DNA from: Rhododendron vialii
Taxonomy: Eukaryota > Streptophyta > Magnoliopsida > Ericales > Ericaceae
Reading direction: 5' to 3'
Assembly: GCF_030253575.1 (NCBI RefSeq)
Contig: NC_080563.1
Coordinates: forward strand, 15,705,001-15,769,000
DNA: 64,000 nt
Part shown: piece after piece, positions 1 through 11,261 of the stretch
Layout of the letters: each line of letters starts with the position of its first letter
Position numbering within the stretch: position 1 is the first letter of the stretch
The notes under the pieces: model-generated
Database searches by the model: none
What the model saw: only the letters and a program-made list of their open reading frames with translations
What the model was told of the DNA's origin: nothing
Position numbers and translations under genes: made by a program

Positions 1-1274
1 AAGTAGGGTTGTTTGAAGCATCAAGAATGTTGAATTCCACCTAGTCGCACAATCAAGTCCTAATTTCTTAGTACTACCCACATTCAATTGGCGAACTGTT
101 TCTTCAAATTTTTCCTCTATTTTTTGTGACGCTGTCCAATAAGCTACGCTATCTCGGATTTTCTCAATACCCACCTTGATAACATCCAACCCATCTTTAA
201 CAATGAGATTAAGAATGTGTGCACAACAACGCATATGAAACAAATCCCCACCCAACATGAGCGATGTACTATCAAGTTTGTCCCACAAAAGATCAATCAT
301 GGCATCATTGGTAGAGCAATTATCAACCGTTATGCTTGAAATCTTCCTATCCATCAAACAATTCAACAATTGTTCACATAGAACTTCTTTTGTATGTGGA
401 CATGGCACATATATGAACCTAACATGTAACATTGATATTTAATTAAAATTGAAAAAATAAAAATTTACATTGAATAAAGGAATAAAGATAACGATGTTAG
501 TTAGAAATACCTCAAAATGCGACTTTGCAAAGTCCAAGAATCGTCAATAAAGTGTGCTGTGACAGCCATGAAACCTTTCTTTTGATTACTCGAAGTCCAC
601 ATATCCGTTGTGATAGCCAATCTACTTGCATTACTCACCACCAAACTCAATGTCTTCCCCTTATGGTGCTCATAAATCTTGAATATTTCACTCTTCATTG
701 TGTTTCTACACGGCACCTTAAATAAAGATTGAAGTGCATTCGAATACCTCTTAAATCCAACATGATCTACAATTGAAAGAGGATACTCATGCATGATTAT
801 GGCATTTGCAAGTTCTTTTCGTGCCGTACTATGATCAAAGCTATATGAAGTTAGTAGTGGAGGACAGTCTTTGTTCATGAAATTGTTTGTTAGAACTTGC
901 TGCCTCATGGTATCCTTCTTTTGGTGTTTCCGAATATAGTGTTGCGATAAATGCGAGGTTCCATTCTTTGTTTCTCCATTTATTTTGACTCCACAATACT
1001 TGCAAATGGCCTTGAAAACCCCCGCAATTTTCACCCTATCATAGTGAGCCCAATAAGGACTCCTTAGCTTTTTATTGTCATCGTCATCAGAAACTTTATC
1101 TTTATCTTTATCTGATAGTATTTCAACTCCTTCCCCCACATTTTCACTTGTATAGTTTTCGAGAGGGGAATCTAATTGAAAGGGGCTACTAGTTGGTTGT
1201 GATGGTCCAGAAGGACCAGAAGCACCAATTGGATTTGTTGAATGAGCACTCGAACCGACGGGTGATTCAGACAT
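1..1274 (-). CDS. hAT-family transposase (BED zinc finger), 3' part beyond left edge
   Basis: Two minus-strand exons can be read: 1274-511 and 418-1, with a GT-AG intron at 510-419 that keeps the frame. The first ATG is at 1274; reading frame upstream of it has no ATG. The protein begins with a Ser/Pro-rich and acidic leader. A BED-type zinc finger follows (CKYCG then two spaced His, roughly residues 90-120), then hAT catalytic-core motifs: TTDMWTS, TVDNCSTND (the usual first catalytic Asp), a CAHILNL motif and DCATRWNST at the window edge. This is the RICESLEEPER/DAYSLEEPER-type order. Such proteins cut and join transposon ends in the nucleus. No stop or frameshift is seen in the visible part, so it may be recently active, but the C-terminal dimerisation domain lies outside the window. 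The family assignment is confident; activity is not known. Confidence 0.9.
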
Positions 1275-3450
1275 CTTTAATCCTAAGAAAACACCGGATG
1301 ATTCAACATATAAAGCTTCCAAAATACATAGCTAAATGCATTGCAGTCCACAATAAGTGAGTATATCAGCAATTTCAATTTTTGGTTGCCTCCCAGTCGG
1401 CAAACATGTTTCTTATAGTGCAAAAAACTAACACTCATACAATGCAATCAAATAAAACAGCTAACAAACTAACAACAAACTAACAGACTGGAGGGGCTAG
1501 GCCGCCACCTCAACTCAGCAAACAGAATATGCGAGGGGTTATGCCACCACCTCGGCTAAGCAATGCAATCAAATAAAACTAACTATACTAGCTAAAAACA
1601 AACTCAATATTTAGCCTGGCTTCGTTACACCTCAAGTTTGGCATAATACCAGGTTAGAGGTATCCACCAAGCTAAATACGAGCTACTAACACATAAGCTA
1701 CTAGAGATTGGGTAGTCAATGACTCACTGTTCACCTTCCGAGAGCGAAAGAGAGAATGGATTATGGAATGTTGGAAGGGCACTTGCTGGATCGAAAACAG
1801 CTACCACAAAAGTCACAAAACTAGAAATTATTGATCTGCAAACTAGAAATTATTGATCTACATATGCTCAAAATTTCGAAAGTCACAAAAGATGTTCAAG
1901 ATAAATTTTCAACTCGCTAGTGGACTTCTTTATGTTGTTAAAGCTCCTACTTTTTGCTAATCATCTGTTCTCCTACTACGATAAATCTATCTCTACGGTG
2001 TGTCCTCATCAAGTCCATCTATTTCTCGGGAAGGCAGCTGCACTTTTTGTGCCAAGTATTTTCACCAAGGGTTTCTCAACCAAGAATTGTATTTGGCTAG
2101 AAATTTGCGCACTTCTCTTCAGCAGGTTTTTTTTTTTCTTGGTTTCTTCATTCCCTTGACTTGCATGTTCATTTAGAATTTTCAGCGGGTGCCCTAGAAT
2201 CATAGTCCATGGGCACAGGAGGAAATAGGGAAAGTGTCATTGACCTCTAAGCTACATGTTCTGTTTAGCAGAATGTATTTTGCAAGAAAACTAAATTCCT
2301 TCTTTTTAGCAGAATGTATTTTGCAGGAAAGTCCCACAACTTTCTTGATAACACAAAAAACTTATAGAAAAGTTGATTTTCTTATTATCCTTTCCATGCA
2401 ACTAAACGGGGCCTAAGACAAGGATGAACCGAGGGGCAGAGCCTGGGCAGCTGCCGTACCCAAGTTTCAAAATTTTGTTGAAATGCAGTAGTTTCTTCTC
2501 AAAAAGAGAGAAAAAAACACACAAGTTCACCTGCCTAGTAGTTTCTTCTCTCTCTCTCGCTCTAGTTTTTGTGGCACGTATCATTAGGGCGTGTATCGGA
2601 CCTACTTAATCCACTTTGTATGCAACCTATGAGACTTTGTAGAGGAAAACTCTGTAGTTTTGTAGTGGACATATCCAGAAGCTTTAGACAGAGAGACAAC
2701 CCAAAGTCGGCACTTCAACATTGTCAACTGTTATTCTCCCTTAAATTGCTTGTTGCATCATCAAGCCTTAAATTTGACTGAATGAAGGACTATACATCCA
2801 CCAATTTCCTGCATCAACCTTTTCTTTTTTTTTTGGGTGTCAAAATGGGCATCCTTTTGAATTGATGAGTTGAAAAGGTTATCGCACTGACTTTTCTCCC
2901 CAACAAAACACAGTAGGCATTTTTTTTCCCAGAACAGAAAATCTGAAAACAGTAATGATTCTGAGAAAATTTTCCAAAATGTTTCCAGAAAACTCAACGT
3001 AAAACTGTTTTATAAAATGGTTTTAACTAGTTTTGTTGAGAAACTGAATGCTCCAATCCTTACTATTTCACGTATTTATTTTTGGTATTCAAACAGATCA
3101 AACGACTGCGTATGATAGATTGGTATTCAAACAGATCAAACAAGAAATGGGTTTTTATTTCCAGCTGGGTGTGGCCGGAAATACTTAGTTCGTCAGACAA
3201 GGGAGAAAAAATTAGACAAGGAAGAAAAAACCACTTCTTTCCGGCTGGGTGTGGTCGTGTGGGCTCGAGGTAAGAGCTCCAGTTGTTCCAGTCTTGGATC
3301 GGAGTTGTAAACTGATAAGAGAGAGGGAGAGAAAGATTACCTTGGAGAAATGGAGGGTCTTGAACCGATCTCAATCAACTGATCTGGAAACCTGTTCGAC
3401 GTCAGAATCGACGACCGATTGGAAACCTGTTGGACGCAAAGAGTAACAAG

Positions 3451-3487
3451 TGAGAGAGAGAGAGAGAGTAGTTCTGAAATGGAAATC

Positions 3488-3527
<40 letters not shown>
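3451..3527. repeat. GA dinucleotide microsatellite
   Basis: Two runs of (GA)n separated by a short spacer with the word TCTGAAATGGAAATCGC. The same word recurs after the second run, so the whole block looks like a small tandem duplication. It lies in the hAT leader. Confidence 0.8.
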
Positions 3528-3528
<1 letters not shown>

Positions 3529-4142
3529 AGATCTGAAATGGAAATCGCCGCCTCCCTCACGGCTTCACCGAGGTCTGAGATTCTGAGAAGTGGGTGAGTG
3601 GGAAGTGAAATTGTGAAAATTGGGAGAAAACCCTAAAACGTATGGGTATATATATAGGTAGGGGTATTTTTGTAATTTACTACTACTTCGGTTCGGGGTT
3701 CGGGTATTGGCTGAACCCGAACCGAACCGAAACCTGTTCGGGTATTCTCTATGCCAACCATACCCGTACCCATGGGGAAAATTTCGGTTATCGGTTCGGG
3801 TACCCATCGATTCGGTTCGAATTGCCATCCCTAAAGATATTGTTATATATAAATATATGTGTGCTAAAGTACTCTAATATAATAATATAATAGGAACATG
3901 TGCTTATTAGATTAGTTTATTAGGAAATTTTGATCTTATATTTTTTTTATTGGATACTTGAAAATCTTAAAAGATTATATAGTACCTTATAAAGTATTTT
4001 ACTAGATTTTTTAAGTACACAAATATATTTATATATGGGTACATGTACCTTTTGGCCTATTATTTTTCTAGGAAAATCTTAACCATTGGACAATAATTGC
4101 TAGGAAAAATTTTATTCCTTGGGTAATAGCCAAGAATTTTGC

Positions 4143-4150
4143 TATAAATA
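4143..4150 (+). promoter_or_regulatory. TATA box of the LTR promoter
   Basis: TATAAATA in the context GCTATAAATAGC. A CT-rich stretch without ATG follows, the expected layout for an LTR U3/R border. Confidence 0.55.
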
Positions 4151-5109
4151 GCACTCCATCCTTGCCATCTTCCAACCTTTCAACTTCTCTCTCTAGAAAT
4201 TCTTGAGTTCTTACTTTGTTCTTTCTTGTTCTTGGTGTTCTGGAGTTTTTCTTGAAGTTCTTCTTGAAACTCATCCTAGGCCGCCACTACACCACCACAC
4301 GACCAGTCTTTTCGATCCAAAAAGTTTAAGTAGTTTAATCAAGAACTAATTTCAAGAGAAACTTTTCTCTTTCGAAGCTACCGGAAGCTTACCGTAGGAA
4401 GTCACTCGTCTGATAGCCGACTTACTTTTCTGTAGCCGCCCTACCGCCAAGAAGAACGGAAGACTATCCTTACACCCTATCTCTAAGTATATGTAGCATG
4501 TCCTTACTCTCTAGTTTAAAGTATAATGTAGATTATTCTTATCCCCTTTCTCTATGTATATGTAGAGTCCCTTGTCCACTAACTCAACGGATAGCATAGA
4601 ACATTATGTTGAAAAATAGGATGTCCTTACTCTTTAGTTCAAAGTATACCATGAATTATTTTTAAGTAGATAAGGTTATCTATCACTTATGATGATTGGA
4701 ATGCATTATAGTTAGTAGACTTGTAATGCTAATGGTGGTATAAACATGTTGAACAAATGACTTTTACTTAAATAAACATATGTTTATTTGAACTTCCCAC
4801 CAAGGAAGAAAGAACGAATTTAAAAAGATTAGGATTTATCACTTGACTATAAGTATTTGTATTTTGATCTTAAGATGGTTATGAGCATAAATTGTAATAT
4901 TGAGTTGGTTGAACTTGTTAGCTTAGTTTCAAGATTACAATGTATGACTTATGAGTATGTATGTGGAATGTTCTACCGTGGAGTCTATGCATGTGACGAG
5001 ACACAAAAATCAAGGAAGATAGAAACATGACACCTAGGGTGTGTTAATGACAAGGTGTGTTTTGAAATTGCAATGTGGCCGGACTTGCCCATTGTGGGAA
5101 TGTGTGTGT

Positions 5110-5330
5110 GTGTGTTCCAATGGGAATCCGGAATAGCGGAACCATTATGAGGTTGTGTGCGTTCCCATGGGAACCCGGAGCGGCAGAACCATAGTGAGGA
5201 ATGGCTTGGTTATCCGTGGAGAGGAGCCAATGCAAATTTTGTGTGCCAATGGGAACCCGGTGCGGCGGAACCATTGTGAGGATACTCGGGAGACCGGAAC
5301 GGCGGAACTGAGGTTGGGTGTGTTAAATAC
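5110..5330. repeat. Diverged tandem repeat inside the LTR
   Basis: A unit of about 36 bp, reading roughly CCAATGGGAACCCGG then GCGGCGGAACCATTGTGAGG, is visible at 5116-5151, 5164-5200 and 5246-5282, with a partial fourth copy at about 5294-5316. The spacers differ in length. It explains several small overlapping open frames here, which I do not regard as genes. Confidence 0.7.
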
Positions 5331-6722
5331 GATTTTGGAAATGTTGATATGGTTATGAAATGTGGAAAAATGGTGACACGGTCTACGAGGAGTCACGTAG
5401 GAGAAACTCAGAAATCATGGACACCAACGGTAGTGAATAGTGAATGTGGATGTGTTATTGTTATCTGTTTAGCTAAAGATGCATGTTCTATTTGGAAATC
5501 GTTAATTTATGTTCTATCATTTGTAAGTTATGGGTTAGTGGGTATAGATTATTCTATTGAGCTCTTGTAGCTCATGGTGTTACCTTTGGTGACCCTGACA
5601 TATTATATTGGTGGCGACGCTAGTATAATGTGTTAGACTTTATAGATAGTCAAAGTGAGCTATACACTTTAGAGGCCTTTGGAGCTGAAGAGCTGGCTAG
5701 GATGGAGAAGCAGGCGGAGCAGTAGTTAGGAACCCTAGTTCCTTCCCTTGTTGAATAAATGTACTCTTGTGAGAATTATGATGTAATAATGAGCCAGATT
5801 CTATTCAGTTTTTCAATGAAAATGTTTATTTAACGTACCCAAAATTGGGGGCGTTACAGTATTCGCCCAACAGGTTGGCTTGAAACGACTCCCAATTCTG
5901 CACAAGATCACTCCAATTTTCGTCACCTACGATCGGTTCACCTCCCATCAAAAACTCCACAGTTTATCTCTCAGTCCAGCCTTCCATCAAATGCCCATTT
6001 TCTATTTCAAAGCTTTCAAAGAAAAGCACCTCAGGTTCTTCAGGTACATAAACGACCGGCTTAGGCTCAGTATCGGGAACAATAAATTTGCTTGGATCTG
6101 AGTTATACTCTTTTCCAAACATATTCATGGCTTGATGCTGCCTATTTATTTCATCGAGCGACAGTCGTGTTTCATGTTCGAAGAGGTGCGATAGAGAGAA
6201 TGTGTCTAAGGGATCATCCTTCTTTATCAATTCGTATTCTGTTGGCTCAACATCCCATTCAATTTTAACAAATTCTTGTTCCCAAAACTGAACATTTCTA
6301 AAGAAATCTTCCAGGTTTTCAGGTGGTTGCCCAAATGGCCGCTGGCCAGCTTGGTCATAAGCAAACTCATATTCATAATCGGTAAAAAGGAGAGGCAATG
6401 TGACATAATCCAACGGGTCAGCTTCTTCCAACATTTGCCATTCATTAGGTGTTGGAATCCATTCCCATTCTTCTTGATTGTTATCATCCGTGTGGTCAAC
6501 ATAGGTTATTAACCATTCATCATGGATTTGAAGGGCACCCATGACTTCATTCCCGGGCTCGAGTTGATTCCGAGCAAGGAGTTCTATAGCCTCTATTTCC
6601 AGCCATCCATCCACAAGATCGCCCCATTTGATTGTCCATTCACAATCCATATCCTCGAGAAAATTGACTTCGCTATCGCTGGGTATTTGCACGACAGGTT
6701 TTGGGTCAGTTTCAGGGACAAT

Positions 6723-8601
6723 TATAGACACCCCAATCTGGGCTTCCAGATTAATTTACTTACGGTATTTGATTCCCCAATGATGAAATGGATCAAGAAC
6801 ACCCCGGGAATGTCGAGTGATTAAGTTTTGAGTGTTTGCAAAATCTTTGAACTTAACCTAGCCTAAGCCACTTCAAAAACCAAAAACCCTACTGACGTGC
6901 GCCAAGGCGCAACCATCGCGCGCCAGACTGACTTCCGCGCGCGACGGTCAACCTGCCAGATGGTGGTCAACAATCAAAGCTTGACCATTGACCATCACGC
7001 GCCGGATTGACTCCATCGCGCGACAGTCCAACCTGTCCCCATCACCTTTATTGGTTAGTAAGCTTAACCACCAAGTAACTTCAGCCAGCCTCGTGGGCTG
7101 GCTGAACTCCTCTCTTTGCACCAACCAGATTTACCTCCCTCTCTCCCTATATATACCCCCATGGTTCATCCATTTAAAGGGTTCAAGTTTTTCAAAAGGG
7201 TTACAACATCCCACCACCATTTTCACACCTCAACCAAGCAATAAGCTACCTTGTTCTTTGCATCAACCACTCAAATAAACACTTCAAATCCTATTTTCAA
7301 CCTCAAAGCTCAAACACCATTCAAACTCAAAAACCAAAGGTATAGCTTACTTTTGCTCTACTCTCTGTTCTGATCCCTGAGGGGGCTGGCAGGGTCAAGG
7401 CTGGTAATCAATACCAGTCCTTGTCCTAAAGCTGGCAAGGTTTCAAAAACCATCGAGGCAAGAACCTGCGCGCGATGGAGCCACTCACGCTCGCGATTGT
7501 CCCAGACTGCGCGTGACAGTCCTCGTGGGGATTGGCATCTTGCTATTTTTGTGTTTATTTACATATTTACATATAGATCACTGTTAAGCATGATAAAAAT
7601 CAGTTTACTGCTTTCCTTAGTATAAACTGTTATTCTTAGTTCAATATTTATATCTGCTGTTATGAAGTACCCCTGGGATCATTCTGGACTTGTCCCAGAA
7701 CCCAGAAACATGCAAACCAAGCACTGGTCTGGTTACGCCAGGGCGTGACAATCGCGCGCCGGACTGGCTCCATCGTGCACCGGAGCGCCACACTCGCGCG
7801 CCAGAGCGCCTCTGACCAGTGGCTGGCCTTGCACGAGTAGCTTGGCTTTAGGCCATTATTTTGTCCCCACATTGTTTATGGGGTGTTTTGTTAATTTGTA
7901 GGGTTTTTCAGCCTTTAAACTGTATATTATAACTGCTTAGAATAGTTTATCAACTGTTTGGTTTGTCCTGGGTGTGCACTGGTCCTTCTAGAGCCCAGAA
8001 GAAGATAAAACTTAACCTGTTGGGAGGATATCAACTCTCGCGTAATGGTGTGGGTCTGACATGCAACGGTGGACTTGTATGCTGGTAGATCCATGCATGC
8101 AAGTTGGCCACTGCTCGCATCAAATTCATTCAAACGCACTAATTTGATATCCAAGCACAGTGTTGGATTTTACCTTATTTATTTTCTAACATATCATCTC
8201 ATGTCACATCCTACAAAGTTGTTACAGTTTTAATCCCCAATTAACTATTCCCCCGCCCTAATTGGCTAAAGAATTGATTAATCAAACAGAATTGCAAACA
8301 AATATTTTTGCAAATGCCTAAGTAGAGACCGATCTCCGGATTGGGCGAGAGAGGTGCCTTAAAACCCTTCCCCTCTCGTAACCTGGCTCCCGAACCCAGA
8401 TATAACCTGGCTCCCGAACCCAGATATGGTTACGACGGACTGGTGCCTTCACCTTTTTCAAATCAAACAGCGCAGTGAGCATTTCAAGTTCGGTTCTTTG
8501 GGTGTCGGACTTTCAAACCCAAGTGGCGACTCTGAATTGAGCGCTCATCTGCCCAAAAAATGCGCTCATCGATCCTCTTTTCTCAGGGCATGCTGCCCAC
8601 A
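6723..8601 (+). mobile_element. Solo LTR of a Tat/Ogre-related retrotransposon
   Basis: It runs from TATAGACACCCC (the first G of the usual TGTAGACACC start is mutated) to GCCCACA at 8601. ACAAT flanks it on both sides (6718-6722 and 8602-8606), a perfect 5-bp target duplication. It has a + strand TATA box at 7148. The block GACCGATC...CTCTCGTAACCTGGCTC (8330-8400) is also present, in opposite orientation, in the LTR at 11,262-13,090, so the two LTRs belong to related families. No internal element sequence remains, which is expected after LTR-LTR recombination. Short CG-rich words (CGCGCG, GCGCGCCAGA) recur throughout. Confidence 0.85.
7148..7155 (+). promoter_or_regulatory. TATA box of the solo LTR
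   Basis: TATATATA in the context CTCCCTATATATACCCCC, about 425 bp from the LTR start. No coding frame follows it closely. Confidence 0.5.
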
Positions 8602-9985
8602 ACAATGTAATGGTTGGGGTTGAATTTTGTGGGGTTGAGGTCATTTTGAGTGGGGCTTAAGGCGATGTGGCTGATTTGGTTGTTAGGTTTATGTTCAGGC
8701 ATTTGGTTGGCAACAGTATTGGGTTTCGGTGGAATTGGGAAGGTTTCATTGTCAATAAGGTCTTGGATTTGATGTCGGAAGCGGAAGCAATTGTTGGTAT
8801 AGTGACCGAGCATTTGGTGGTAGTCACAAAAGGTTTTCGAGTTGTGGTTAGCCGGGAGTTCTTTGGGTAGTTCACGAGGTTCAAGGGGTTTAATAAGTTT
8901 CTTTTCGAGGAGCTTTTGGTAGACAGAGGATAAAGGATTAGCAAATTGGTGGAATTGTCTTCTAGGCTTATTTGGCTGGGTAGTTATTTGGTTGACTGGT
9001 TTGGTTTCATTTGGTTTCTGGTTGTTGGAGTTGGAGTTGGACGGGTTTTGGTAGTTGCTTCCAAATAGGGCACCATTGTTGCCAGAGTAAACCCTTTTGT
9101 TTTTGGTTTCGTTTTTTTCAGCTTTCTCAAAGATACCCATGCGAAGTGCGTCCTCAACAGCAAGTCCAGCCTCGTAGAAAGTTTTAAAATCAGCGGTGGT
9201 TTGAAACACCACTAGATGTCTGGCAAAATCAGGAGCCAAGTTCCTAGTTATGATTTTCATTTGCTCCTTATCAGATGGACGATCAATCATTTGAGAGGCC
9301 TTTCCTCTCCACCTCTTAACAAAATCTGCAAAAGATTCGTTCGCCTCCATTTTGGCAGATTCCAGCTCCCTCAGAGTCATTTCCAGCTGAATGTTATAAT
9401 TGTAATGAGCAACAAAGGCTGCCCCAATATCATCCCAACTCTTCTTCCTCGAATCATAAAGTAAGAAACCACCGGAGGGCAGGCCCCTTAAGTTTTTGCT
9501 AGAACATTTGCACCACTGCATCTTTTTCAATTCCGTACATGGACAGAGTGCCCACGTATGTTTGTAAATGAGCCTTTGGATCCCTAGTGCCATCAAATTT
9601 TTCCCAATCAATAGGTTTGAAACGGTCAGGCAGCTTAGCATTCGGGAACAAGCACAATTTCTCCATATCTACCCCAGTGGCAGCCACTTTTTCTTGCTTT
9701 TTGACAGACTCCTCCAACTTGGTGAGCTTGGCCATTATTGCATCTGTAGCAGTGGGTTTGCTAGGAATAGAGAGATCCTGAATCATGATCGTTAATTGGG
9801 CAATTTGGTTGTCATATAGTTCCTTTTGCTCCTCCATTTCCTCCTTAAGGATTTCAAGTTCGGTCTTTTCCCCCGTTCCTGATGACTTACCTTCCATTTC
9901 TGATCCCTTTGACATTTCTGACTGCACTAGCAAAGATTCTAACCTTGTCAATCGCTTTTCGGGTCGAGTCCAATCGAGTACGTAA

Positions 9986-11240
9986 TGCTTCCTTCTCCTT
10001 GGACCAATTGCTTAGAACTTCTAGTAAAAAACAAAAGGACGAATTTTAGTAATCTGTGGTTTTACTTAATTTCTTTAAATGAGAATTATGGTATCGTTAC
10101 TCGAGATGCTCGCAAGCTTAGCAGAATTGGCTCAATCCTCAGTTGTTCGGTAATGTATCCTTTATGGGGAGCATTAAAAGGGGAAAGTTTTGTCAAGCCA
10201 AAATCATTGTCAATAACTTTGAATTGACTTGAAAAGGTCATAGTGGGTTAATTTTGAAAAGTTAGTCATTAAGAGTTAGGTCTTAATGAACTAACTTATG
10301 GTTGAAAAAGCCATTGAGACTTTTATTATAATTTGAAAATAAACTAATTATTGGAAATTAAATTTCAAACTTTGAAGGAAAATTAGTTATTAAGAATAAG
10401 ACCTTAATGTGCTAATTTTAACTTGATAAAGCTAGTCATTGGGGGTCAGAACCTCAACGAGCTAGTTTAATTTGGAAACTATCGACAAGATGATGTTTAT
10501 GGCTTGATTTTGATTTTTCCCCAAGTTTTACTGCTCCTAAGGAATTAAAATATGCATTTTCCATCATGCATGACTCTTCATTGGTTAAGGCAATTCTTTT
10601 AAGCTTGATAGGGCCAATAACCTAGGGTCAAGCTAGCATGTTCATGCAGCATAACGGCAAGTAAAGAAAGCTTTTAAATACATAGGTAGGGTGTAAGCAC
10701 GTAAGCAAGATATATCACATAATCCTAACGTTAGGGCCCTGTTTTAGTTTTGGCAAAAGTTCTATGTCTTTCTATATGCAAAAGGCTGGTTTTGGTTTAG
10801 ATGGGTTCCCCAGACTAGAGCCAATAATTTGCCTCCCTATTGCCAAGTGTAGTGCATGGCAACGGTCGAATGGCAGGCTGACTCATCATCGTCCAAGGTT
10901 GCCGAGCATTTTGGGATGTCCTAGCACCGGCAAGCCGGGTAGGGTAACCAAAACATAGCGGCGAGGCTATCCAACATCGATGCACGTGCAATGCAAAAAG
11001 TTAAGCAATAATATGAAAAATCCCACAATTATTTTCAAGCTTGGCTCTCAAATTAAATCATATTTTTAAGAAAAATTACACAAATGAAATAACCGAAAAG
11101 TCCCAGGCCGGGTGGTCAGGTAGAGCCCTGTTAGAATTACCACACCTTTCTTAAACAGCGCGAAGCTTATCTTTTTGACAGATTTTTGATAAGGATTATT
11201 TTCACAAGTGTATTAATTCTTAAAAATATAAACTAATAAA
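9986..11240 (-). other. Untranslated leader of the Tat/Ogre-like element
   Basis: This is non-coding sequence between the primer site and gag. Three related segments of about 60 bp at roughly 10,245-10,300, 10,380-10,430 and 10,435-10,475 each contain TTAGTCATT/TTAGTTATT followed by a reverse-oriented GAGCTAGTTT/GAACTAACTT word, so the leader has internal repeats. I see no gene here. Confidence 0.5.
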
Positions 11241-11260
11241 GATCCCTAGTAGAGTCGCCA
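11241..11260 (-). other. Primer-binding site
   Basis: On the minus strand the sequence just inside the LTR reads TGGCGACTCTACTAGGGATC, one base after the LTR terminus CCCACA. TGGCGACTC is the tRNA-Arg-type primer site reported for Ogre/Tat elements. The tRNA assignment rests on the nine 5' bases. Confidence 0.65.
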
Positions 11261-11261
11261 C

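Larger units (their letters stand above)
1..3833 (-). mobile_element. hAT transposon, right-hand (5') end and transposase leader
   Basis: The transposase lies at the left and its 5' leader runs rightwards to a plausible terminal end at 3833. Read on the minus strand the end begins TAGGGATGGCAATTCG, typical of plant hAT ends. It is followed by a subterminal zone (about 3680-3820) of repeated CCGAACC/GGGTA words in both orientations. The leader also has GA microsatellites at about 3450-3527 and TIR-proximal CG-rich sequence. The next 8 bases on the right (3834-3841) would be the target duplication, but the partner end is outside the window, so this cannot be confirmed. The element appears to have inserted into the LTR that follows. 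I see nothing else gene-like in 1323-3560. Confidence 0.6.
3834..5858 (+). mobile_element. LTR of a Ty3/gypsy (chromovirus-like) retrotransposon, left end missing
   Basis: The right end is GGGGGCGTTACA at 5858, the CA terminus typical of Tekay/Del-like LTRs. It carries a + oriented promoter (TATAAATA at 4143) followed by a pyrimidine-rich transcribed leader, and AATAAA-like signals near 5752. It breaks the minus-strand gag frame that resumes at 5859 on its right. The left end is replaced by the hAT boundary at 3833, so hAT inserted after this LTR. Whether it is a solo LTR or the 3' LTR of a larger element cannot be told. The lineage is an inference from the terminus and layout. Confidence 0.55.
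5859..9951 (-). pseudogene. Tat/Ogre-like gag with an acidic C-terminal extension, disrupted
   Basis: Reading leftwards, the first segment (9951-9499) has a Lys/Glu-rich coiled-coil-like start and then the gag core. A frameshift near 9495-9505 moves the frame to 9641-8607, with SWDDIGAAFVAHY, an LxRWRGKAS-type retrotransposon-gag region and a zinc-knuckle-like segment CDYHQMLGHYTNNCFRFRH. The frame stops at the solo LTR. Removing that LTR plus one ACAAT duplication lets the same frame run on into 6722-5967, an acidic segment rich in Trp, Glu and Asp. This segment has two related modules, VPETDPKPVV at about 6719 and VPDTEPKPVV at about 6083, and two DPLD-type submotifs. A TAA at 5964-5966 breaks it, but the frame continues to 5859. 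I know of no function for the acidic extension. Confidence 0.75.

Noticed and set aside
3565..3890. Overlapping open frames on both strands
   Set aside because: They come from the repeated CCGAACC/GGGTA words of the hAT subterminal region and have no protein-like motif.
4853..5858. A shorter LTR from TG at 4858 with GTATT duplication
   Set aside because: GTATT precedes TG at 4858 and follows the end at 5858, but this would exclude the promoter at 4143, and the left end does not resemble a matching LTR start; coincidence is more likely.
8667..9985. Several + strand open frames
   Set aside because: They are antisense shadows of the gag pseudogene.
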